Under the pieces are notes generated by a model. The model saw only the letters and a list, made by a program, of their open reading frames with translations. It ran no database searches and was not told where the DNA came from. A stretch of DNA of 64,000 bases from Petrosia ficiformis (lineage: Eukaryota; Porifera; Demospongiae; Haplosclerida; Petrosiidae), in assembly GCA_947044365.1 (NCBI GenBank), contig OX345647.1, positions 3,784,501 through 3,848,500 of the forward strand, given 5' to 3'. The position numbers and the translations under genes were made by a program. Below, in pieces: positions 37,291 through 48,810 of the stretch. Each line of letters opens with the position of its first letter. The first letter of the stretch is position 1.

Positions 37291-40200
37291 TTCTGATGGG
37301 CATGAAAATTGTAAACCTTCACCTTTCCAAGATAAAAAGTAATCATCTGGTTTAGGAACAACAGGAATGAAAGGAATTTGCTTGAGTTCTTGTATTTGAG
37401 GAATATTTAGAATCGGAGTTTCTGTTTGGTGAGTGGTAGTAGATTTATTAATATTTTCTTCAATGCATGAGATGATTAGTTTCACTCTTTTCAGAGCTTT
37501 CGTATTGTCTTCGTCATAAACTGACTGGATGCTTTTTGCACATTCTACAACCACATCCCAGGGAAGATTTGAGGTTAGTAAACCTATGCACAACATGGTT
37601 TGATGAACAGAGTTTTGTTTGCAAAATTCATTAATGGGAAACATTTCACTGTCTGGATCGAAAAGCTCATGAATGTCAGCTGAAGGGTCAACCAACTGAG
37701 AAGCGAGTTTCAGTTTCTGACCGTTTGGTGTACAAGGAATGCAAGGATTATTCTGAAGAATGTTCATTAACTCAGACTCATCGGAAGTAGTAAGCTCATT
37801 AGCTACAGTTAAGAACATACTAAAGACAACATCATAACGAATTTCACATTCACTGTCAACGTAAGTAATATTTTGAAAGAATTCTTGTTAGAACTCAAGT
37901 TGGTCTATCATGCGAAGAGCTCCTCTCAATACCTGTTGAAGTTGTGTGAGATAAGAAGTTGGCAAATATACAACAGGTATTTGAAGGATATCTACAGCTT
38001 TAGTGACACATTGTGGAATACTACTTGACCCTACTTGTAGCAGTATATTTGGAGACAAGAACCTACTTTGGCCTAATGTTAACCACTGATTGGTAGCACT
38101 AGAATGAAAGAGATCTTTGTTGGATATGAGCTGATAAAATTGACTTATCAGACTTTCCCATGGCTACTTGATAGATAATTGCTCGGTAAGAGGTAGTAAA
38201 GCAAAGAAATCATACTCAACAAGCTTATTTGAGTTGTATAAATCTTTCAGTAGTTTTAGTAGTTTACAGTAGGCTTTTGGAATGACTACCTCCATTAACT
38301 TGAGATTCCACCATTCTCGTGAGTCTGATGGACTACTGGATGAGGTACTGGTCCATATACCACTTCTATTACTCATAACAGCAAAGTTAGCACTTATGTG
38401 TACTGGAAGACCCGTACTAGGAACTGATAATGGAAGAAAACAGAACACTGAACCTTAATTTAGTGGTTGACATCTGAATTGACCTGACTCTTCAGTAAGT
38501 TGACATGCTACAGTAGCTATACTCTGCTAATTCTGATGCTGATATATGTCATGTAACTGTTCTGTGTGAGATGAGACAAGCCAAGTTTCTTTTGAAATGT
38601 TATCTAAAAGAAATGAATGTGTTTCCACTTTCCTTGTACTATCGATGTTGTCTTTTCTCTCTATGATGAGTTGTAAGGATGCAGCACTATCGTTATTCCT
38701 TATTGACTGGAATGTTATTTTCTTTACATGATTTAAAAAGAGCAACAGTCTTGATCCATTTTTAGTCAAGTCTTCTTGTAGTTCATTTACTATTGACTCT
38801 CCATATATAGTTGAACTGATTTGACTAGCACTTCTTCTGAATGGGAATCGAAACATTGTTCCACTGTATGGTATAGATGTATCAAAACCGAACAAGCCTT
38901 GATATGGTACTAACTGTTGTGACTTTGAAACGAACGTGGACGTGTACTTCACCCGTTTACCTGGTTGGTTTTCATTCTTTACTACTCCTCTCAAATGTTT
39001 GAGTGTTGGATCAAAGATATAAAGCCATTCACCACTCACAAAGGAAGGAATGTCTGTCATGTGGTATACTGAACAGAACCCAACTCCAAACTTACCGATT
39101 TTTAATGGTTTGTCTTTCTTTGTTGCTCCAGCAAGTTTTGTTATGTTAGCAAAGTCTTCTTCAGAGAATGTACTGTTATTGTGAACTACTAGAGCTGGAC
39201 CATGACTATCTGCCTTTCCATTGAACAGTCAATAATCTATCAGTGGTATGAGAACGGGCATCGTAAAGAATGTTTACCTCTGTAGCCTCTGCATCATCAG
39301 CATTCTGGATCATCTCTTTGATAATTGTGACTCCATCTTTGTATTCCTTGAGGATATTGCCGAGTCTAGTAGTCAGTGGTTCGTGTTGACCAGCATCTTC
39401 AAACACCTCTTCTGTGATGTCTAACTGATCACTCAAAGGTGATAATCCAAGTTGTGGAGCTAGGTGAGCAACACTTGAATGGACCAATTTGTACTCCTCA
39501 TCTGTTGACTTGGCAATCTGAAGCAACATATCATTATCTGTATAGGCAACTTCATCACTAGGTAGAAGTTGAGGGTAGGTTTCGTCACTTTCTATTGGTA
39601 CCAAGATTTCGTGTTTATCAATTAGATCAGGATTCTGAACTGCCCATTCTAAGATATTCTTGATTGTAGATCTGGCATCATGATCACTGACATGATACTG
39701 GTCTTCTCGTATTGTTTCCAGTACAGATAAGATTTGTACTGGGGTAATGTGTTTCACTACGCCAAATTTATTGAGAAGTGATTCACATTCTTGATGGGAG
39801 AACAAAGATAAATGGCTCAATGTTCATTTTGAAAGAGGGATTTGCTTGGAGCGCACATATTTGTGGACTATAAAATGTTGAATGGCTTTCGACCCAAACC
39901 CAATTTTTAATGGACTCTAAATTAATTACATGCATATCACATGAGCCAAGATATCGATATGTTTGAAAGGCTATTTGTTCCAGAATATGAGACTCAATTT
40001 CTGTTTCGTTATCAATCACATTTTCAAAGTGTTTAACTACAGCATTTGCTAACTCACGTTTTGAAGTAGATAAGCTCTCACACATTTGAGAAGGGAAGTT
40101 CTCTACAAATATAGCTTGAGATCCAACTATCCTGTACAACTCTGTTGAATCAAGTGTTCCTGAATGAACTACTACATTTTCTGTATTGGAGGAGGCAAAA

Positions 40201-43200
40201 CATCTTGGATACAGCATGGAGGCTTTCCATGTCAAACATTGTGGATAATCTGAAGGTGGATCACTAGCTACTGGAAGGAAGTTGTAACTTCTTGCTCGTT
40301 CTATCATGGCATCTTTTAATGTTCTGTTTTCATTGCCCCAGTAACCCACTTGTACCTTAACACTATGGTTTGTAAGATTTGGATATGTGTTAAGAACTTT
40401 AGTCAAAGCCACCATTCTTGAATAGCTTACCGGACTACATTTAACAGGGACTGTACTAGAATTAGGATAAGGCTGTATAGTACAAATAATATCATATATG
40501 TCTGTAGCTGCCACTAAGGTTCTCAGGCTGCATTCACGAAGGTGAAAGATGTATGATTGATATTCATCTTTTGGAAATGCAGGCTCACCTAGGTAGAGCT
40601 GTAAGAGCAGTTGATCTTGAGGATCAAATAAGGTTGAAGGGGATTTCCTCTCTCCTGAGTCAACAGTGACAAACGGGAGTGTTGAAATAGCCTTGGTGAA
40701 GGAAGTTCGAGATCGAGGGAACTTCTGTAAGAAAAGATACAGGCTATCCAGTACACTTTTCATGAAATCTATCAAGTTCCCATTAGGAAACTGGTTGCAA
40801 TTAATTTTTGAAAATACCACATTCTCTAGAAATTCTATTCCATTCATAATGTTTACATGGCCAACTAAATTCTGCAGAATTTTACTATTGTTGTTCTTAT
40901 TAATAACCAAAGGCTGGCTAGGAAGCAAATCTGTTCTTGTTACCCATACCCTGTGATTTTAACATATTGATGGAATAACGCACGCCATGATACTGTAAAA
41001 CAGAGAAAATAGACATTGCACAGATCCTGTTGATCCTACCTGCATTGGCGAAACTGGTATGTGTAGCTGCTAGGAAATCCTGGAGTGCACATGCTTCATT
41101 ATCTATCAGTTCTGTATTACTAAGGCTATATGGGGGAATAGTATCTATTACCTCACCTGCTTCAAACTGGTAAATGTATGTAGTAATTAGTCGATGACTT
41201 AAATATGAGAAATCATTTACACTAGCTAGTTTCATGCCAAACTTCTCAAGAGTTGTTCTTAAAGTTGACGTGATGGAATAATGGGCATATTGTGTCACAT
41301 ATATTAATCCTGCTTGCTTGTTTAGTGTGTGAATACTAATTGAACCATTTGAATGTTTAACAGGTACTATATATTTACTTTCAAATATACCCAAATCATA
41401 ATTCTGAACCCATTTCCAAAATTTCTCAAACTGTTGTTGTGACCATGACTGTGAGTTTGATTGAGGAAGAAGCTGAGCTACTTCATCAACACCTAAGATT
41501 GTAAGCTGTGTTACACTACTCTTAGCTACATTTGTTAACTGTGTATGGACAAGTGGAAAGCTTGATAATAAATCAACCATCATGTGTTGGACACCTGGTA
41601 GGAGGTTATATCGAATGGAAGTATTACAAACATATATACGAGAAGATGCAAAATACCCACTTGTTTTCTGAAAGGTTGTAAAACTGCAATTTACAAGAGG
41701 TATCAACTCAAGGCCAATCATGTCAGAATAATTATTATCTGACAAGCAATACTGAAGAATATCCAGCTTCTCTTCATATGACATAGATGTGTAAGCATAG
41801 GGATTCAGCCTGAGATAATTCCTCAAATGAGAAGGTTCAATAATTGAAACACTTCTCTTGTAGTAATGCTCTATTGTGTTCCACTGATCTGTTGAAAGCT
41901 CAACTACTTTTGCTCTACAAAGTAAAAGTACTTTTTTCACAGCTGTAGAGAGTGATCCAGCTTTGGGAACAAACATTGCCTCTGCTAATGAAATCCATTG
42001 ACCGTTATTTCTTTCTGTATAAACTATGCTACTAAGCAGTATTGTTTCAAATAGAGTCTTCAAAATGCCTTCCCATGGTGTATTTTGTACTAATTGCAAC
42101 GAAGGCCAACAATTGTATACTATCCTATGTGGAAGAGAAGGCACTCTTACCAGCGCTTCAATTAGCTGAGCATAGCAATGTGGCACACAGTATTGAACAA
42201 GCAGCTTATTCCATGTGCCTTCTTGATCATCTTGTCTTTCTTGGGCTTCCCATTTAAGAGATCGTCTATTGCTACTAACAGCAAATGTTACATTGACGTG
42301 GATAGCAAATGAAGTCTTGTCCTCTGTTGGAAGAGGAAGAAAGCAAAAGATTCGACCTTTGGAATGAGCATCAGTATCACTGACCTCAAATGCCGTACCT
42401 ACCCAGGGAAGGACATGTTGTTTTTCAGCTAATGCTAATACTTTGGGATTATCACTACCTATTCTATGCACTACTACCCATTCATATTCACTTTTTACGC
42501 TTCCATCGATCATTTCAATATGAAAATGAGCTGTCTCTTGAATTACTTGCCTGACAGCATATGAAGAGTCCCCTGGGAATGTGGATTCTACACGTCTAAC
42601 TAACAATTGTTGTTCACTCTGACGCTTTGTAGAATCACATGAACTAATACATACTTTGAAAACTTGCTCGAAGTTTCCCAACTGTGAAATCTCAACTACT
42701 TCTATTGAACAAACGGATCGCAGAAATAATAGTAGATACTTTGCTTCTGCTTTCAAAGCCTCTAGTAGCTTTTTTAGTTTTTCAATTGTGTAAACGTCAT
42801 CAGAAAGTTTGGAGGCTCTATTGCGAAGAGGAAATCGAAACAATGTCTTTCCATCGAATGATGGAGAATGCATGGAGAAATCACCTACTCCATTAAAGGG
42901 GCGTACTAAATCTGGACAGGTATACCGCACATCTTTCAAGTAATACCCTTTACCAGACTCACCCTTCCAAATGTGTTCTTGTGGTTCTAGAAATCCACAG
43001 TAGTCTTCACTAATAATAACAGGAAGATCTAGAAATGTGAAATGTATGATAATGATATTGGTTATGCGTTAGAATAATGATTATAGCATTTTATTCTATC
43101 AAGATATAATATTCAGTATAACTTATGAATATTATTATAATTATTATTATCATAGTAAGCTGATTCTTCTGTAGACACCTTATCATAATACATGAACATC

Positions 43201-43630
43201 ATTACCAAAGAATGTTACCACATTATTCACCTGTAATGTGATAGACAGAATTGAACCCGATTCCGAATTTCCCCACTTTGTGAGGATTGTTTGCTTTACC
43301 ACTTTGCTGCAAGCTTTGTATACTATCCCAGTCTTCTTTCTTGAAAGGGGCGTTGTTAAATGACATCAAAGCTGGACCTTGGAATCGGTCCAGTTCTTTG
43401 AATGTGGCACTTTCCACCAAATTGTGTGGGAGTGTTTGCACGTGACGACAATCTAGGTAAAACTTGACTTCCGTGGCCCTGGCATCATCAGCATTCTGAA
43501 TGATTTCCTGTGTAATGAACATGACACAATGACAGTGCGCTTTCGATAAAAATAAAATCGATCGTATGCATGGTCAATATTACTTAACTCTAATATAAGA
43601 AATATTATACAATGTAATAATGAATGGTTA

Positions 43631-44171
43631 TTTTAACCCTTATTTGGTTACAGAAGTTTTACTTCCTCCTGAGACTATGTAAATCAGTGATGCTTTCTTG
43701 TCTAGCTAGATAATGTTTACAAGATAGCTATTGATTTGATCTAGTATAAAGTACATGCCATAATGAAGAATAGCAAAAAAAGCAATATAATGTACATGTA
43801 CTTTAAACATGTAAATCTCATAATAATTACACATGTATGTGCTGCCTTTTCAGGAGCTATTATAAATATAAATTCATGTACATACTTATATTACTTAATT
43901 ACTCTGGAATGTGCTTATTGCTTTCGCAGATGTTGGAATTGGAATACTAATAATACATCACAGGTTGTACCTATATAATACTATGCTACATAATTTTTTA
44001 TATATAGCTACATTTTATTAATATATATGTTTGTTACCATATGCCTTGACATGACATGTACTTTATACTAGTCAAGATCAAATGAACTGTGACTTGTAAA
44101 TATTACCTAGCAGGAAAAATAAATAAGCGAGGAGGAAATTGAAACTCCTGTAAACAACTCAAGGTTAAAAA
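43631..44171. mobile_element. MITE, copy 1, in intron 1 of gene C
   Basis: About 540 bp with inverted ends of about 45 bp (ttttaacccttatttggtta on the left; the right end is its imperfect reverse complement, with tcctcc also shared). The same element recurs at 46089-46614. No coding capacity. Confidence 0.8.
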
Positions 44172-44740
44172 ACCTATTACTTTTTACAGTGTATGGATAA
44201 CAAGAATCAAGAATATATATAACATGTTAAGTTTTTTTTTTTAATGACTGCAAATCTTTTTCTATATATATCACTTTAATTCTTGTTCAACAGAGATAAC
44301 AGAATTAAATATTATAATTTAATACATATAATAGTCATGACACTAGTACTCATAGGATGTATGTTAGAGAAGTGACTTTGACTCACATAGACAAAAGAAA
44401 ATATCTGTCATTACAATTATTATATGTGTCACAAGTTGTGGGAAAATAGTCGAGAAGGTAACATTATTTTGTAGCAATTGCTCTACTCTTTACCGACTAC
44501 AAAGTATTGAAGACTGAGAAACATCTAACAGTACAGTACGTACGGTGTGTATGACCTAACTCACTTTGAATATCTGTCCACTTGGATATTCACGCAGTAT
44601 ACTGGAGATCATCTGATACAATGGAGGTCTTCTCTGACCGAACGATTCCCCAATAGGACGAGCTGGAGACAATCCAGCCATGACTTGTGTTCGCCTTGAA
44701 GGCAGACCCTATACCTTTTTTTTGACGACTAGGGACTCGT

Positions 44741-44757
44741 AGGGAGGGTCTAAAAAT
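44741..44757 (-). promoter_or_regulatory. Conserved block upstream of the gene C start
   Basis: Counterpart of 27818-27834 (agggagggtctaaaaat), here about 60 nt upstream of the ATG at 44679-44681. Confidence 0.35.
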
Positions 44758-44844
44758 GTGAATTCACTTTTGGTGAAGTCTAACAAGTTTTGGCCAAAAT
44801 TTTCAACCAACATGCATGAAAAATGTTATGGAAAGAATTTTCCT

Positions 44845-45217
44845 CTGATCATCGTTTCAAGGATACATAATTACGATAATAAAACACTGTTACTATAAAT
44901 ATATCAAAGACAGGATTACAGGAACTGAAGAGAAAGCTAGTATCAACAAAAAAAATAATTTTGACAACTGTAAGATACAATAAAAAATAATATAATTATA
45001 ATTATATACATTCTATGAAGCAGTACAAGACTAAAATTGTTACTACTCTTGATTTGTCTGTTGCTCATTAGAACGAAATGTATCTTGTGTATACTACAGT
45101 AAACAAAAGAGAATGTAAGCAACAAAACACTGAAACCAGTCACGATATATTATTGTTTTACTGTTATATGATTATGAAAGGATGAACATTATATTTAAAA
45201 CTAAAGGGTGTTTTCAA
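44845..45217. repeat. Duplicated intergenic block, copy upstream of gene C
   Basis: Colinear with 28160-28515. It shows that the tandem-duplication unit includes 5' flank as well as gene body. Confidence 0.65.
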
Positions 45218-45260
45218 ATATATATAATGTATAATATATAATTATTGTATTCGTATATGT

Positions 45261-45966
45261 AGGGCTGAAAACCATAGTGGGCTAACCCCCAAAAAATCAA
45301 CTACTGGAAATTGTCCACACAAAATTGGATATATCCTACTACCAACTTTTATCTGCTCCAGAAACACATTTTGAGATTGTTTTCATGTTAACCTGGGTAT
45401 ACACTGAAACCCCTAATTCCGGACACGCTTGGGACAAATATAAGTTTCTTGATTACAGGGGTGTCTTCATTTTAGGGTGTCCTCTAGTGTTATCGGTACT
45501 AAAACTAAAAGCCATTTTTAGTACCACTTTTCTATTTTAGTTTTCGTAACTAAAACTATAACTTAAATTTTTTGAAACTCAGACCCAGAAGTAAATCATA
45601 ACTAAAACAATTTTTGGTTTGTGAACTAGAACTAGAACAGAACTAAAATGAAAATATTAATTCAAAACAGAGCTAAAAAGTATACAACAGATATCGCAAT
45701 ACATCACATTTTCACTTCATAGATCATTACTTAACAGTTGTATCTGCTTTGTAGAAACAAGAAGTACATTAATATGTAATAGTAGTTTCACTAGTTTGAT
45801 CATTCAAAAGTTTAATTTCATTAATTCATTTTTATTTCATTCTGAGTTATCAAGAACTAATCGAAAACCAGGAACAGAATCAAAATCAATAACATTTTTG
45901 CCATTTATAACGGGAACTAAATCAGCATTACGTTTTTGTGGGTTAGACCACCATGCTCTCAGCCCT
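45261..45966. mobile_element. 706-bp TIR element
   Basis: Inverted ends: left agggctgaaaaccatagtgg, then gctaaccccc; right (reverse complement) agggctgagagcatggtgg, then tctaaccc. The interior is rich in aactaaaac-type motifs. No transposase. Target duplication not clear. Confidence 0.65.
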
Positions 45967-46088
45967 TCAATTATATAATGTATGTATAGTTAAGTCATTT
46001 AGTCATGTAGAAGTCATTTAGTCATGTATAAACCACCACCATACACTAGGCAACATTGTTGCTTGTACACTGTAAACATTAATGGATT

Positions 46089-46614
46089 ATTTTAACCCCC
46101 GTTTGGTTACATGTGTTTCAATTCATTCTGAGACTGTATAATCAATGCTGATTTTGCTAGATAATGTTTACAAGTAGTAATTTATTTCTTTTTGATCTTG
46201 ATCTATAATAACTATAGTATGTAAAGTAAACATGCTATAATAAAGAATGGTAACAAAAACAATACAATGTACATGTACTGTAAACATGTAAATCCCATAT
46301 TAATCGTGTAGATGTGCTTAATCTTAAACATGCAACAAATGTTATTTGCATTCAAATTCATGTACTTAATTATGTTAATTACTCTGGAATGAGCAAGTAA
46401 CATCTCTTGTTTTGCAGATGTTAGAATGGCAATACTAATAATACACACAAGTTGTATCTATAAATGCTTGTTACATATGTGTACTTTGCACAATATAGAT
46501 CAAGATCAAATGAACCATAACTTGTAAATATTACCTAGCAGGAAAAACAATTAAATTGGCATTGAGAAAAATAGAATTACATTGAAACTCCTGTAACCAA
46601 CTAAAGGTTAAAAC
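46089..46614. mobile_element. MITE, copy 2
   Basis: Same element as 43631-44171, in the same orientation and about 2.4 kb away. It is colinear through tagataatgtttacaag, then atgtacatgtact, then taaatattacctagcagg. Inverted ends ttttaacc...ggttaaaa. Confidence 0.8.
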
Positions 46615-46829
46615 ACCCTATTATGTTTTACAGTGTGAAACAATTCTTGGATCTTTCATGTAACACTCACAATGTTAAGCCATTTAGTCATTAAGTCATA
46701 TCATAATTTTTTGCTATAATCTATACAGTATTCTACATGTCTTATCAAAGGTGATATTTAATTTATAAAACAAAAATATTGAACTTTACATGTGCCTAAA
46801 AAAATTCAAACTTTCAGATATCCTCTCAC

Positions 46830-46861
<32 letters not shown>

Positions 46862-47672
46862 CCCCCCGGCCCCCCTTCAGCTGCTAACACAGCAACCACT
46901 CTAAATCTTGTAGATAGAAATAATTATTACTTACCTCTCGATTTGCATAGTAAATCTGATTAGCACTGTATACTGGAAATAATCCATTAAACCTTACTAA
47001 ATGGACTAGAAGAAACGTATGTACTAATTATGTAGTAGCTCCAGGACCATGAAGGGGACAGAATATCTTTCTCCATGGCCATCAGTCACTTAAGTGTTGA
47101 TCCAAAGTATAAGCTAGGTATTTGTACTATTTTGTTACTACTACAAAGATTGTCATTTAGCTATTTTATTTTTATCTCTTTTCAGTAGCAAACCAACAGT
47201 GGTGACATGCTGAATATGAATTAAGACAGACTATATACATTAGTCTTCATATGTATACCACAGAAATGAAACTGTAGATTGATCAATTTTTTTTACAGAT
47301 TCTGTAGCTATACATATGCCTGTCAGGATTGTATGTTAATTATGATCTCCCAAAATACTGTTTATGACAGGATGGAAAGAACAGTGATAGAAGTAACAAA
47401 TTTAAGAAGCTGGTTAGTGAATTTATAGAGAATCAACAAGCGATGTATCATCTATAACGACTTTTTCTGAGTAATGATTTTGTGAGAGGCAGGAATGTTG
47501 CTTGGTGGGATACAAATTATATTACTGTCTTTTGTTATTTCCAAGACATATTTTACTGCTACTCTTATAATTAAATGAAAAAACAAAAAAGGAATAACAA
47601 TTCAACAAATTCAAATGAATGTGGCAAAATCATTAATGAAAATTAATTAATACAACCAGAAACCTTATATTC
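46830..47672. other. (AT)n tract then gene-free 3' flank of gene B
   Basis: (AT)n at 46830-46856 and a short C-rich run at 46863-46877. A good donor-like site (GAGAG|GTAAGT, minus strand, about 46930-46945) could end a noncoding leader exon, but nothing pairs with it. The rest, up to the gene B stop at 47673, looks like 3' untranslated or intergenic sequence. Confidence 0.4.
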
Positions 47673-48779
47673 TCATGAATCAAAGGATAGTGTTATATTC
47701 ATGTCTTGCTTGGCTGCTTCTAACCATTCTTCGGTAAGTGTCTCTGAAGCAAGTATAAAAGTACCTCCAATTATATGAAAAGCATCCAGAAACTTCTTAC
47801 AGCGCTTCTCCATACTTACTTGATTTTTTATCCATTCCATCCCATTTATAAACTCTTTCAAAATCTTGTCTGCTGTTGGATTATCTTTGACTTCTTCGGA
47901 TATAATCTTTGCTTGATACATTTCTCTTGTAACACTTGGTAAAGACGTCTGTATGAGTTTAATCAAATTAGAGTAGTTATTATTTATTACAGCAACAATC
48001 AACTTCCTCAAATTAGCGATGTCAAACTGAGCTGAAATTCTTTGGTCTAGAAAAATTATACAAAAGTTTCTATTACAATTATCTTGTCATTTGCAATTTG
48101 GTTATTTTGTACAGAAAAATAATTTGATGTTGAGGAGCAAAAATTGCCAATACCCAATTGAATAACAGTCATTTGTGTTTGTTACAAATCAGGTCAAATA
48201 TTATTATAAAACATAGCATGAATAATTCCCTTTGATGCTACATGCTCTAATAAGGGAATTATATAGTATAAATCCCGATTCATAGTATGAACCGGGATTT
48301 ATTTTGTATAGTAGAAACCACAAACAAGTCTAAGACAACCTAAATTCTATGCAGTGTCATTGTGGGTTCACTTCCTAAAGACCAAAATTGTCAGTGAATA
48401 TGTTTTAAATCTTATGACCTAGGATTCAACTATGAATACAATTTAAATACCACGACTCAGCAAAATTATTGATGAATATGGTTTATACACCTATTTGTTG
48501 GCTATTTAGCATTTTCGGGCTTCGTCTTTGGGATCTAAATAGCATGAATTCCTCCAAATAGGTGTATAACCTATTATGATAATAATCATTAGTAATTTAC
48601 CTTCAACTTGTACTTGTGGCACTGAAGTTAGTTGTGTAGCAGAAACTTCTGCATGTGTGGAACAGACAAAAACATTCATTCAGGTATAGAGCACTTTTAC
48701 ATAAAACTAATTACAGTGCAGGAAGATGTAAAAGATTGGGAGATCGTACATGCTACTATATATGTGTGTGTTTGTGTGC

Positions 48780-48810
<31 letters not shown>

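Larger units (their letters stand above)
28695..44681 (-). pseudogene. Gene C: decayed sacsin-type paralogue with death-like terminal exon
   Basis: Exons 1 (44565-44681) and 2 (43231-43507) are intact and match gene A in length and phase. The large exon 30762-43028 is broken. Lesions: a 32-nt deletion near 40937, an 8-nt deletion near 39785, a 4-nt insertion near 39228, nonsense codons at 38527, 38455, 38164 and 37888, a 280-bp tandem duplication at 36731-37290, a 4-nt AT insertion near 34515, and frame shifts near 34327, 33780, 31970 and 31485. It keeps three GHKL repeats plus a sacsin-like tail missing from A and B. Linker exons 29666-29785 and 29428-29517 have good splice sites; those near 29935-29985 and 29246-29300 have lost their donors. 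No ZU5 exon remains. The last exon is death-like (28695-29050). Confidence 0.9.

Noticed and set aside
46920..46950. GAGAG|GTAAGT as the end of a 5' leader exon
   Set aside because: It is a strong donor consensus but has no coding frame, no paralogous counterpart and no defined acceptor, so it is not called.
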